Of a DNA stretch of 64,000 nucleotides, positions 9,072-18,222 are shown piece after piece. The stretch comes from Aliivibrio fischeri (GTDB lineage Bacteria > Pseudomonadota > Gammaproteobacteria > Enterobacterales > Vibrionaceae), in NCBI GenBank assembly GCA_038993745.2, contig CP160630.1, forward strand, positions 1,302,001 to 1,366,000. The letters are read 5' to 3'. The notes under the pieces are model-generated. The model made no database searches. It was not told the origin of the DNA and saw only the letters and a list, made by a program, of their open reading frames with translations. The first letter of the stretch is position 1, and every line of letters begins with the position of its first letter. The translations under genes were made by a program, and so were the position numbers.

Positions 9072-9971
9072 TTATTCTATTTGCTGATGTAACCACTCTT
9101 TAAATACGCTGATTTTATCACTCACAATCCCCTTTTTTTTCCACACAACGTAATAGGCTAACTCTATGGTCGATTCAAGATCAGGGAACAACTGTACTAA
9201 TCGTCCGCAATCTAAATCATCTTTGACTAATACACTTCGCCCCAAAGCTATGCCTTGTCCATTAATTGCAGCTTGAATAACAGAAGCAGAGTTATTTATT
9301 TTTAGTCCTTTTTCTGTATTTACATCAAAAATACCATTCTGTTCAAACCACGCCTTCCAAGAAGGAAAACCGCTTTCTTTAGGCAGAGAGATATCATGCA
9401 ATAAAGGAAATTGAGCAATCGACTCAATACCATTAATACCTTTATTGAGTAACTCAGGAGAACATACTGGAAAAACAGACTCTGTCATTAATAGCGATGC
9501 TTCTAATCCTTCCCACTGACCTTTTCCATAACGAATCCCAACATCAATGCTTTCGGTAAGATAATCCACTGTTCGAATATTTGTATCTAGTCTTAAATCC
9601 CACTCAGGGTAAGAAGTTTGAAAATCATCTATGCGCATTAATAACCATTTAGCTGCAAATGCAGGGCTTACTGCTACAGTTAAAATAGGACTGTTTTCCG
9701 TTGGTTTTAATAAATCTAAACCTTGTGTTAAATGCTCAAATCCGCGCGTAATTTCAGGTAAACCTAACAGCGCTTCTTTAGTTAAGACTAAACGAGATAC
9801 TCCTGATGTTCGCCTTTCGAACAAAGAAATGCCCAACCATTCTTCCAATAGTTTTACTTGCTGCCCAATTGCTGCAGGAGTGACGTTTAGCTCTTTCGCC
9901 GCTAAAGAAAAACTCAAATGTCGTGCTGAAGCTTCAAAGGCTCTCAAACCATTTAAATGGTGCAACTTCAT
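9072..9971 (-). CDS. LysR-type regulator, GcvA-like
   Basis: A 299-residue LysR protein. The HTH at about residues 7-65 reads LNGLRAFEASARHLSFSLAA and NVTPAAIGQQVKLLEE, the GcvA subgroup pattern, followed by an effector domain containing the usual IDVGIRYGKGQWEGLEA. It is divergent across about 130 bp from the cupin/amine oxidase pair, so local control of those genes is likely (inference). Confidence 0.92.
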   Translation of the reverse strand: MKLHHLNGLRAFEASARHLSFSLAAKELNVTPAAIGQQVKLLEEWLGISLFERRTSGVSRLVLTKEALLGLPEITRGFEHLTQGLDLLKPTENSPILTVAVSPAFAAKWLLMRIDDFQTSYPEWDLRLDTNIRTVDYLTESIDVGIRYGKGQWEGLEASLLMTESVFPVCSPELLNKGINGIESIAQFPLLHDISLPKESGFPSWKAWFEQNGIFDVNTEKGLKINNSASVIQAAINGQGIALGRSVLVKDDLDCGRLVQLFPDLESTIELAYYVVWKKKGIVSDKISVFKEWLHQQIE

Positions 9972-10099
9972 AAAACACTTCCCTAAAAATAAACATCAAT
10001 AAAGAAAAACTTTAGTGGAAGTATAGAAGTTCTGATTTGTGAGTACGAGATAAAAATCACACAATAAACTTTATCGTCACACATTCATGTAGGTTTATT

Positions 10100-10774
10100 A
10101 TGAAATTACACACTGATTTATCAAAACACGCGCATGCAATTTTCTCTCAATCCACATGGGTGCCTTCTCCAATAAAAGAAGTGTCTCGCAAAATGCTTGA
10201 ACGTGATGGTGGCGAAATAGCAACAGCTACAACCCTAGTTCACTATGAACCTAATAGCTATTTTTCTTCTCATATCCATACCGGCGGTGAAGAGTTTTTT
10301 GTTTTAGATGGCACTTTTGCTGATGAGCACGGTGACTACCCTATTGGTACTTATATGCGTAACCCTGTTAGCTCTTCTCACGCTCCAATCGTAGAGGCGG
10401 GGTGCATGATTTTAGTTAAGCTAGGGCAATACCAAGAAGGTGACACAACTCCCGTACATATTGATACTCATGCTCAAGATTTTCTTCCTGATCCTTCGCG
10501 TCATCACGTGCAATATCAAACGCTACATTCTTTTAAGCATGAGAGTGTTCGTCTCGAAAAGTGGCAAGCAAATCAAACTATCGAACTGGAAAATCAAGGA
10601 GGAATTGAACTCTTAGTTCTTGAAGGGAAATTTACTCATGATAATACTGAATATCAAAAATTTGATTGGCTACGTTTACCTATTGGGCATTCCTTACACG
10701 CTAGTATCAAGGAAGATACTTGTAAAGTTTGGATAAAAACAGGGCATCACTTACATCAAATTAAAAATAAGTGA
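10100..10774 (+). CDS. Double-cupin protein, ChrR-like
   Basis: A 224-residue bicupin. The first cupin has the metal pattern HIHTGGEEFFVLDG with a downstream His in SSSHAP, so H, H, E and H ligands are present. The second half (about 130-220) repeats the fold without a full ligand set. It resembles the cupin part of the anti-sigma factor ChrR, but has no zinc-binding anti-sigma domain. It is translationally linked to the amine oxidase (its stop lies just before that start). The role may be sensing or metabolising a reactive small molecule; unproven. Confidence 0.8.
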   Translation: MKLHTDLSKHAHAIFSQSTWVPSPIKEVSRKMLERDGGEIATATTLVHYEPNSYFSSHIHTGGEEFFVLDGTFADEHGDYPIGTYMRNPVSSSHAPIVEAGCMILVKLGQYQEGDTTPVHIDTHAQDFLPDPSRHHVQYQTLHSFKHESVRLEKWQANQTIELENQGGIELLVLEGKFTHDNTEYQKFDWLRLPIGHSLHASIKEDTCKVWIKTGHHLHQIKNK

Positions 10775-10782
10775 GAAGTAAT

Positions 10783-11852
10783 ATGAAAACAGACTATCTA
10801 ATTATTGGGGCTGGTTTAAGCGGCTTATACCTAGCTTATCAACTTGAAAAAATGGGTAAAAAGTATCAGATAATTGAATCACGTCAGCGTATTGGTGGAC
10901 GAATTTTATCATTAGATAGCATGGATATGGGGCCTTCTTGGTTTTGGCCACAAATGCACCGCGCATCACACAACTTATTGATGATTTAGAATTGCCTATT
11001 TTCCCACAATATTCTCAAGGAGCCTATTTACTAGAAAATCAACCTAACAGCGCACCTATCAGATACGAATCAGGGTTTGAACAATCTCCAGTATCAATGA
11101 GAATTGCTGGTGGAATGCAATCCCTTGTTGAGACGCTATTTAATTTACTTCCTGCTAACCGCATTCGATTAGATAGCACGGTCACTCACGTTAATTACAA
11201 ACAAAATAGTTATTCAGATATCACTGTTGATCAAAATGACAAAAAGCAAATTATCGAAACAAAGCATGTCATTTTTGCTACGCCTTTACGTCTTTTATCT
11301 GAGCGTATTACGTTTAATCCTAGCTTGCCTACAGATGTAAAAAAACACTTTGCTTCAACGCCGACATGGATGGCAGGTCAAGCAAAATTCTTTGCAGAAT
11401 ATAACACGCCTTTCTGGCGAAAAAATGGATTATCAGGCTCAGCAAGCAGCCATATTGGTCCGTTAATTGAAATTCATGATGCCAGTACATTTGAGGACTC
11501 AGGTGCTTTATTCGGTTTTGTAGGAGTCGATGCGTCAACACGTATAAAAGCAGGCGAAGCTCGTATTAAACAAGCGGCAATAGAGCAATTAAGTCGGATT
11601 TTTGGTGAGCAAGCCGCCTTCCCTACTGATGTTAAATTATTAGATTGGAGCCAAGAAGCTAATACAGCAACGCAGGCCGATCACCAATCACCAAGAAACC
11701 ACCCTTCTTATGGTTTACCAACGGCTGCAAAAGAGTTACGTCAATTACATTGGCACTTTGCAGGAACAGAAGCCGCAGAAGAAAATGGTGGCTATTTAGA
11801 AGGTGCATTAGAAGCCGCCGACGCCGTTATTAATACCCTTGATTGCGATTAA
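10783..11852 (+). pseudogene. Flavin amine oxidase family protein, single frameshift
   Basis: The N-terminus has the FAD dinucleotide-binding motif (YLIIGAGLSGLYLAYQLE) and GGRILS; the C-terminus has HFAGTEAAEENGGYLEGALE, the closing FAD motif of monoamine-oxidase-type enzymes. The frame breaks at about 10951-10956: one extra A in the AAA of CCACAAATG restores WFWPQNAPRITQLIDD and a product of about 356 residues. It is either a sequencing undercall or a fresh mutation. The gene start is the ATG behind AGAAG, not the GTG overlapping the cupin stop. It forms a two-gene unit with the cupin gene; the substrate is unknown. Confidence 0.85.
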
Positions 11853-11858
11853 AACAAA

Positions 11859-11885
11859 AAGCCAAGTCATGAATAGACTTGGCCT
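11859..11885. terminator. Bidirectional terminator
   Basis: AAGCCAAGTC / GACTTGGCCTT hairpin with a short loop, between the convergent amine oxidase and pepE genes. Confidence 0.82.
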
Positions 11886-11907
11886 TAATTTGTATTCTTA
11901 GAACAAT

Positions 11908-12645
11908 TTAACAGCTGTGTTCCATTAAGAATTGAATATCATCTCCAGCGCTATAATACACGGGGTCTTTACCATGACTGAATAGTTTTAATGGCTTTTC
12001 ATTTGCTGTGTGATAACTCAACTTACCATCAAGAATGTGCAGCCAAGTACCTTCAGGAATACCAACGACGGGCTCATGCTTGTTCACTTCCAAAAACTCT
12101 TGAATACGCTCATCACGGGTTTCACCAAAATGCCCTTCAACAGACGCTTCTAAATAATGGGGGTTAATTTGGAATGGAACTAAATTCAATGAAGGCAGAA
12201 TAGCGCCAGTAATGATTGGCATATCGTTCGTTGTACGAATCGTTGGACAGCCTATATTCGTTCCTGCACTCCACCCAATGTATGGAACACCATTATCAAG
12301 GACCGCTTTACGAATAGGACCAATCAAGCCTAAATCATGCAGTGTTTTATTTAATACCCAAGTATTGCCACCGCTAACCAAAATTCCATCCGCTTCTTGG
12401 ATAGTTTTCACAGGATCTTCTGAACGATGCAATCCTGTTACTTTGCAATCTAACCCAATATGATCAAATGTTTGTTGAACCAAGGCAACACGATCATCGT
12501 GACTTGAGCGAATAACAGCATAAGGAATAAGAACTAAATTCTTTGCTTTTGTGCGTTGAATTTGTTCAATAATCGCTTCACTTGCAAACTCCATTACGTG
12601 ATTATTTCCCGCAATTTTGCCGTTACTTAATAATAAAATATCCAT
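11908..12645 (-). CDS. pepE: Peptidase E (alpha-aspartyl dipeptidase)
   Basis: A 245-residue S51-family serine peptidase that cleaves Asp-X dipeptides in the cytoplasm. The nucleophile Ser126 lies in GWSAGTN. The likely acid Asp141 follows in TTNDMP, and His163 in QINPHYLEA completes the set expected from Salmonella PepE. SGGNTWVLN at about 91-99 is also typical. Length and all motifs are intact. Monocistronic, with its terminator shared with the amine oxidase gene. Confidence 0.95.
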   Translation of the reverse strand: MDILLLSNGKIAGNNHVMEFASEAIIEQIQRTKAKNLVLIPYAVIRSSHDDRVALVQQTFDHIGLDCKVTGLHRSEDPVKTIQEADGILVSGGNTWVLNKTLHDLGLIGPIRKAVLDNGVPYIGWSAGTNIGCPTIRTTNDMPIITGAILPSLNLVPFQINPHYLEASVEGHFGETRDERIQEFLEVNKHEPVVGIPEGTWLHILDGKLSYHTANEKPLKLFSHGKDPVYYSAGDDIQFLMEHSC

Positions 12646-12958
12646 CTTCTTACTGCCTTATGTCTATTTAACATCGCACACTAATTTTTACTTTCATAAA
12701 AATTGATGTAACGATCAAGAAAGAGCAAAGACCATAACAGAAAAAATAAGGCTAAAACTTGTGTTAGATCTCACCTAACAATGATCAACTCTAAGGCTTA
12801 ACATATAGTTTTATTTTGGCAGAAGTTAGACAAAAATAACGACGTTAATAAAACTTAACTTGTGAGCAGCCCGAATACAGGGATAATGCGCCTAAAATGA
12901 TTACTTGGTCTACAATAACGTCTACCTATATGACGTTTATTAAACTCCTTGAGGTGCA
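12646..12958. other. Intergenic region, divergent promoters
   Basis: About 310 bp between the divergent pepE and RIO kinase genes. It presumably holds both promoters. I see no convincing operator, hairpin or small gene; the ribosome site of the kinase (CTTGAGGTG) is at its right end. Confidence 0.5.
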
Positions 12959-13816
12959 ATGAAAATACCAAACAGATTACTACCATTAGTTGAAGATGGT
13001 TTGATAGATGAAGTTCTGACCCAATTAATGAGTGGTAAGGAAGCCTCGGTCTACATTGTTCGTAGCGGCGATAATATTCAATGTGCAAAAGTATACAAAG
13101 AGATTGAACAACGCAGTTTTAAACAAGCGGTAGCCTATCGTGAAGGTCGAAAAGTAAAAAACAGTCGCCGAGCTCGTGCTATGGAAAAAGGCTCTAAATT
13201 TGGCCGAGATGAGCAAGAAAAAGTATGGCAAAATGCTGAAATCGATGCCTTATACAAGCTATCAGAAGCAGGTGTTCGGGTTCCTACACCTTATGGCTGT
13301 TTTGATGGTGTTTTATTAATGGAGTTGGTTACTGATAATGATGGCTCTGTAGCACCTCGCTTAAATGACGTGACCTTAACCAAAGATCAAGCGATACGTG
13401 ATCATGACTTAATGATCCAATACGTCACTCGTATGCTGTGTGCAGGTATTGTGCATGGTGACCTGTCTGAGTTTAATGTATTAGTCGATCACCTTGGTCC
13501 TGTCATCATAGACTTACCACAAGCGGTTGATGCATCGGCAAACAACAATGCCAAATGGATGCTTGAACGTGATGTGAATAACATGACCACTTATTATGGC
13601 CAATTCGCTCCAGAATTACTTGGTTCTGAATACGCAAAAGAAATGTGGGCATTGTATGAAATTGGTGAATTAACACCAAACACGCAGCTTACAGGCGTAT
13701 TTATTGATAACGGAAGAGACGCTGATGTTGACGGCTTAATGGCTGAAATCAATGCCGTGATGGAAGAAGCCCGCTTACGTAAAGAGCGACAACTTGAAGA
13801 TCAAGATATCGATTAA
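12959..13816 (+). CDS. RIO1-family serine protein kinase
   Basis: A 285-residue atypical kinase. The nucleotide loop is SGKEASVYIV at 25-34, with the ATP-binding lysine probably Lys44 (CAKVYK). The catalytic loop is HGDLSEFNVLV with Asp168; the metal-binding Asp185 is in IIDLPQAVD. The C-terminal acidic, charged tail (EEARLRKERQLEDQD) is common in bacterial members, such as the Pseudomonas PA4780 type. The cellular substrate is unknown. SD sequence GAGG precedes ATG at good spacing. Confidence 0.92.
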   Translation: MKIPNRLLPLVEDGLIDEVLTQLMSGKEASVYIVRSGDNIQCAKVYKEIEQRSFKQAVAYREGRKVKNSRRARAMEKGSKFGRDEQEKVWQNAEIDALYKLSEAGVRVPTPYGCFDGVLLMELVTDNDGSVAPRLNDVTLTKDQAIRDHDLMIQYVTRMLCAGIVHGDLSEFNVLVDHLGPVIIDLPQAVDASANNNAKWMLERDVNNMTTYYGQFAPELLGSEYAKEMWALYEIGELTPNTQLTGVFIDNGRDADVDGLMAEINAVMEEARLRKERQLEDQDID

Positions 13817-13847
13817 CATGTTCAAATTGCAGGTAATGGATTATCTG

Positions 13848-14492
13848 CTAACACTCCACGCTTTCTCTCTGCTCAACCACTCTTTTAAATTCATGATGAT
13901 GAATAAAATAGTCAATTTGCTCTACAGTTTGTTTTGCGTATATCAAACTCGTATGAGAATAATTTAAACACAAATGATCTTTTAGCTCAGGTAATACTGT
14001 TTCTTCAACCGTCACGGTACCATCAGAAGGGACTCTATCACGAATAATCGAAGAACGAATACCAATAGGTAAGGTTCCAGCAATAGAACCAATTGGGCAA
14101 TCTACAGTTAATTGATTTACATCTACAAGACCTTGTTCTTTTGAATTACCTAAGATAAAACCAAGTTTTCTATTTTGTATTTCTTTAGCAATCGAAGCAC
14201 CTTGAAGTGGAGAGCCAATGGTAACAATAGAATCAATAGGGGTATGTTTATCATTATGTGAATTGACAAAATGAACAGCGAGAATGCCACCTAAACTGTG
14301 TCCTACAATGACATTTTTTTCCGTTTCAGATAAACAATTACGGATCCGTTTGAAAAGCAACGCCTCGTTAATTCGCACCGAGTTATAGCTGACCACTTGG
14401 ACGCTATGACCTTTACGTCTTAACCGAGAAGCCAACGGTTTCATCACAAGACCATGCATATACAAACCATGTAACACAACAATGTGAGCCAT
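13848..14492 (-). CDS. Small alpha/beta-hydrolase (lipase-like)
   Basis: A 214-residue cytoplasmic hydrolase without a signal peptide. The oxyanion region is VVLHGLYMHG; the nucleophile elbow is VGHSLGG with Ser66. A likely Asp sits in VPSDGTVTVEE and the catalytic His in NYSHTSLIY, so a full triad can be proposed. This short class resembles lipase/PGAP1-like hydrolases. The substrate is unknown. It converges with the RIO kinase gene. Confidence 0.87.
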   Translation of the reverse strand: MAHIVVLHGLYMHGLVMKPLASRLRRKGHSVQVVSYNSVRINEALLFKRIRNCLSETEKNVIVGHSLGGILAVHFVNSHNDKHTPIDSIVTIGSPLQGASIAKEIQNRKLGFILGNSKEQGLVDVNQLTVDCPIGSIAGTLPIGIRSSIIRDRVPSDGTVTVEETVLPELKDHLCLNYSHTSLIYAKQTVEQIDYFIHHHEFKRVVEQRESVEC

Positions 14493-14613
14493 TAGCTACT
14501 CCTTCAAATCCGTCTATTAGCTATGACTATATCAAGAAGCAATCGTTCTCTATATGATAAAAATCATTCAAGTCTAATTAAACTCACTCTACATTAAGTT
14601 CTTATAAGCAACT

Positions 14614-15702
14614 CTATGGATTATCTTTTGCATTTTGAGTTTCTTCAGCTTCGTTCTTAAGCCATACAGTAAACATCTGGTAGGTAAGACTCAACACAAC
14701 GGCACCAACAAACAAACCAACAATTCCAGACATTGCCATTCCTCCTAACGCTCCCAGTAGAATCACAATAATAGGAATATGAGAGCCACGGCTTAACAAT
14801 ACCGGCTTTAAAATTGCGTCACTGCTGCTTACCAATACACACCACACAGCAAACAATACACCGGTTGTCGTTGTATCAACGCTGAATACATAAAAAATGA
14901 TGGGCAGAAGAATCAAAATAGGCGGTAACTGAATAATAGCAAAGACAAGAACAAGAAATACCCACAATCCAAGAACTGATGCAGAAATGCCAACCACCGC
15001 CATTCCTAATCCTGCCATTGTAGCTTGTATTACCGCGACACCAATCACCCCTTGAACGACACTTCTTATAGTGATTTTTGAAAGTTTTATTAACTCTTCA
15101 CCATGCTTACCCGTCAATCGGTTAGTAATTAAAATAAAGGCACGTTCACATTTAGCCGCATTGGCCATAAACACGCCTGCGATAATTGTAGAGACAATAA
15201 ATTGAATAAATCCACCGCCAAGAGAGCCAACCAGTGACGCGGCTTTTGCAGCCACCACTTTCACTTCTGCGCTGTATTTAAAAAGTAAACTTTCTAGATT
15301 CGATGATGCTAATGACATAAAAGAATAAGCTTCGTGACCAATAATCGGCCAGTCTTGCATACGTTCTTTTGGTTTAGGTATAGCAATACTGCCATCTTGA
15401 TAACCTAAAAATAACTCAGTTCCACTCGTGTAAATACCTGTAGAAAGCGCTATCAATGGAATCAATAACAGTAATACCCCAATAACCGTTAAAATAATAC
15501 TCACTTTGCTTTCACTTAATGCTGTTTTCTTACTAAAGAAAGCAACAATTGGGTATAAAGCGGTTGCAATAATTCCTCCCCATACCATTAATAAAAGAAA
15601 TGGTTTTAAGATAGAAAAACACCATAAAACAAGCACAGAAAGAGCACTAATTTTAATAAATGCGTCGATCGCTTGGTTAGAGAAATTATGATCAAGTTTC
15701 AT
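14614..15702 (-). CDS. AI-2E family transporter (PerM/YdiK type)
   Basis: A 362-residue inner-membrane protein with about eight helices and the family's long amphipathic segment (RMQDWPIIGHEAYSFMS region). C-terminal GGMAMSGIVGLFVGAVVLSL is a typical family signature. Two ATGs occur close together (ATGTTTATG). The second is preferred because AAGGA lies 6 nt upstream of it and would abut the first. Members export diverse small molecules or ions; the AI-2 role is established for only some. Confidence 0.87.
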   Translation of the reverse strand: MKLDHNFSNQAIDAFIKISALSVLVLWCFSILKPFLLLMVWGGIIATALYPIVAFFSKKTALSESKVSIILTVIGVLLLLIPLIALSTGIYTSGTELFLGYQDGSIAIPKPKERMQDWPIIGHEAYSFMSLASSNLESLLFKYSAEVKVVAAKAASLVGSLGGGFIQFIVSTIIAGVFMANAAKCERAFILITNRLTGKHGEELIKLSKITIRSVVQGVIGVAVIQATMAGLGMAVVGISASVLGLWVFLVLVFAIIQLPPILILLPIIFYVFSVDTTTTGVLFAVWCVLVSSSDAILKPVLLSRGSHIPIIVILLGALGGMAMSGIVGLFVGAVVLSLTYQMFTVWLKNEAEETQNAKDNP

Positions 15703-15788
15703 AAACATTCCTTGTTACTTAAAAGGGATAACCCAAACTAAACTCGGGTCTGTATTACTTATATGTATAGTGTATTACTCAGCTAAAG

Positions 15789-16718
15789 TTAGCTTTTTTC
15801 TCTCGTAAACCACCAACATATTAAAGATGCAGTTGTCACCATTATAACTCCTTGCCAAAATTGAATTGTTAACTCAATGTCTAAAATCCAAGCAGAAAAG
15901 AAAGTTGAAAATATAGGAGTAAAATATGAGAAAGTCGCAAGCAGCACCATGTTGCCACCAATAATGCCTATATTCCATAAAGCGTAACCACTTCCCATTA
16001 CAACACCTGCAAGCAGCAGATCGATTGCAGCTTCACTGGTCATTACAATTGATGCTTCATCACTGACTGCGTATTTGCACCATAAAGAAAGTGCGGTTGC
16101 CATAAAGAACCAAGTAATCGCATTCTTACCATTTGCCAATTTCTTCGTAATATTGCAATAAATTGCCCAAAGAAACGCACCAGTAAACGCCAAAGAATAG
16201 CTAACCGGATTACTTGCAGCATTATCCATTAATTGTGTAATAGATAACCCTTGATCACCACTTAATGTCCAAGCAACACCAAAAAAAGACAGCAAAATAG
16301 CAGGATAAATGACTTTGCTTACTGGTTTTTTACTCGCAAGAACGGCAAACAATACAGTCAATGATGGCCATAAATAATTGATAATGCTCATTTCAACCGC
16401 TTGGTTACGGCTATTTGCCATACCTAAAGCTAAAGATAAGCACATTTCATAGCAAACAAATAAGCCACCACCAATGAGCAAATAACGAGGTGAAAACAAT
16501 TTTAATTTAGGCAAACCTACAGTAAAAATTAAAAACAACGAACCCACGCTATAAATCATTGCGGCCCCACCGATCGGGCCAAGCTGCTCAGTTACATTAC
16601 GAATAAGCCCAACAATTAAGCTCCACAGCAAAATGGCAGAACAACCCGCAACTGTATATTTATATGATGAATTCACTTTTTTGTTCCTAATTACAAGGTC
16701 TCGAATAACAAAAGACAC
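15789..16718 (-). CDS. yddG: Aromatic amino acid exporter YddG (DMT superfamily)
   Basis: 309 residues, ten predicted helices, EamA/DMT fold. It follows E. coli YddG closely in several places from memory: LLWSLIVGLIRNVTEQLGPI at the start, EMSIINYLWPSLTVLFA in the middle, SYFTPIFS near TM9 and FWQGVIM near the end. It exports Phe, Tyr, Trp and analogues. The annotated N-terminus is about 17 residues longer than E. coli YddG; an internal start is possible. It is divergent from a LysR gene that probably controls it (inference). Confidence 0.88.
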   Translation of the reverse strand: MSFVIRDLVIRNKKVNSSYKYTVAGCSAILLWSLIVGLIRNVTEQLGPIGGAAMIYSVGSLFLIFTVGLPKLKLFSPRYLLIGGGLFVCYEMCLSLALGMANSRNQAVEMSIINYLWPSLTVLFAVLASKKPVSKVIYPAILLSFFGVAWTLSGDQGLSITQLMDNAASNPVSYSLAFTGAFLWAIYCNITKKLANGKNAITWFFMATALSLWCKYAVSDEASIVMTSEAAIDLLLAGVVMGSGYALWNIGIIGGNMVLLATFSYFTPIFSTFFSAWILDIELTIQFWQGVIMVTTASLICWWFTREKS

Positions 16719-16872
16719 TTTATCATTTTATAAGTTAAGGCTAAAAGCTATTCAGCAATTAAAAAGTTTATCTAATATACCCTTAATAAAAACATAAATT
16801 TATCAGTTATGTTTATCATCATAATATTTTGTTATATTGATGATAAACAATACGGTAATGACATGGTGATTT

Positions 16873-17763
16873 ATGCTTAACCCTTTATGGCTCAATACCT
16901 TTTGCACTTTGGTTAATGTCGGGCATTTTACTCAAACTGCAGAAAAGCTTTTTATGACACAACCTGGCGTCAGTCAACACATAAAAAAATTAGAACAAGC
17001 TTGTGGTTATGACTTATTAAAGCGTGAAGGGAAAAGTGTCGAGCTTACTGAACAAGGCCGTCTTGTTTATGAATATGCGAATAAACAAAAGCAAAATGAA
17101 GCTCAACTCATTGAAGCATTAAGTTTTGATGACCCATACAAAGGGCTATGTAAATTATCTTGCTCAGGTGCGTTAGCGCTATCTCTTTACCCTGAATGCA
17201 TCAACTTACAAAAAGCATATCCAAGCCTGACAACCTCTCTAGAGGCTGCACCAAACCATAAAATATTAGACGATATTCAACGTGGGTTCATTGATATTGG
17301 TATTGTTACTCATAACCCAACACCAAGTTTATTTAGTAGTGAAAAACTAACTGAAGAGCCTCTTTGCCTTGTATTACCAAAACATTATCAAAATACAGAC
17401 ATCACTATTGAAACCTTAATGCAATGTGGGTTAATCAAACACCCGGATGCAGAGCACTATTTATCACTGTATTTTGATAATTGTAAGGATCACGAATTAG
17501 AAAGTGGTAATGCAAATGAGTTTCCTGTGGCCAGTTACATCAATCAATTAAGTCAAATTTTATTACCTGTTGCCCAAGGTATTGGCTTTACTGTATTACC
17601 ACAAAGCGCCATCGACGCCTTTCCTGATAAACAAGAACTGTATATTCACGAGCCAACTCAATTGGTTATGGAGCGTCTGTTTTTAGTTTACAAACGAAAC
17701 AGAGACTTACCAAAACGATATCAAACGTTAATAGAGAGAATCAAACAAGTATTACTTTCTTAA
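16873..17763 (+). CDS. LysR-type transcriptional regulator
   Basis: A 296-residue LysR protein with HTH at about residues 3-60 (GHFTQTAEKLFMTQPGVSQ) and effector domain following (GFIDIGIVTHNP). It is divergent from yddG across about 150 bp, so control of amino acid export is a reasonable guess. A hairpin terminator follows the stop. Confidence 0.92.
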   Translation: MLNPLWLNTFCTLVNVGHFTQTAEKLFMTQPGVSQHIKKLEQACGYDLLKREGKSVELTEQGRLVYEYANKQKQNEAQLIEALSFDDPYKGLCKLSCSGALALSLYPECINLQKAYPSLTTSLEAAPNHKILDDIQRGFIDIGIVTHNPTPSLFSSEKLTEEPLCLVLPKHYQNTDITIETLMQCGLIKHPDAEHYLSLYFDNCKDHELESGNANEFPVASYINQLSQILLPVAQGIGFTVLPQSAIDAFPDKQELYIHEPTQLVMERLFLVYKRNRDLPKRYQTLIERIKQVLLS

Positions 17764-17776
17764 AGTCCTAAAACCA

Positions 17777-17803
17777 AAAAACTCCTGATTATCAGGAGTT
17801 TTA
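17777..17803. terminator. Bidirectional terminator
   Basis: AAAACTCCTGAT-TATCAGGAGTTTT hairpin with flanking A and T runs. It serves the LysR gene and the small minus-strand ORF. Confidence 0.85.
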
Positions 17804-17807
17804 TTTT

Positions 17808-17894
17808 TTACCACTTTTTTGCCACATCTTTTGCAGTGTCTTTCCAGTATTGAATTCGCGCACGTTGCAATTGGGCTTTTCTTGTTCTTTTCAT
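17808..17894 (-). CDS. Candidate 28-residue basic small protein
   Basis: A short frame MKRTRKAQLQRARIQYWKDT... ending AKKW, highly basic in its first half. The start is preceded by AGAAGGAAG at good spacing, and the frame ends next to a strong bidirectional terminator. I do not recognise a family. It could be a genuine microprotein; the alternative is chance coding in a 450-bp gap. Confidence 0.45.
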   Translation of the reverse strand: MKRTRKAQLQRARIQYWKDTAKDVAKKW

Positions 17895-18116
17895 AAGAGA
17901 CTTCCTTCTAACATTCATTTACTCGTCAATGAGCAACTTCATGAATTTCCTTACCCTTTGAATCTATCGAAGAGTTGCTCACATTGCGAGGATCAAGATC
18001 ACGAATATTTAAACGTACCGCGTGTTTTTACTTTATTTATATGATCTTAATACCACTTATCCTCATTCTTAATACAAAAGCGCAATTCTTCTTTCACACC
18101 ATACTGAAACATTAAT

Positions 18117-18171
18117 GACATGAAAATTCACTAAAACTGTCAGAAAATCGCCTCAAAATCGTCATAAAGCA
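18117..18171 (+). promoter_or_regulatory. Pho-box-like direct repeats (candidate PhoB operator)
   Basis: Five consecutive 11-nt units: GACATGAAAAT, TCACTAAAACT, GTCAGAAAATC, GCCTCAAAATC, GTCATAAAGCA. The A-rich core falls at the same position in each, and the TCA/GTCA half is best in units 3 and 5. This is the spacing and composition of PhoB boxes (CTGTCATAAAW repeats). It ends 51 nt before the start codon of the binding-protein gene. Confidence 0.68.
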
Positions 18172-18222
18172 TCTCTAGGATGACAATCAAATTATTGATG
18201 TAGTCCAAAAGGATAGAGACAA

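Noticed and set aside
9631..10002. A 123-codon plus-strand ORF over the GcvA-like regulator
   Set aside because: Antisense shadow of a clear LysR gene.
17850..18044. A 64-codon plus-strand ORF between the LysR gene and the Pho-type operon
   Set aside because: It overlaps the better-supported small minus-strand ORF, has no ribosome site and no protein-like pattern.
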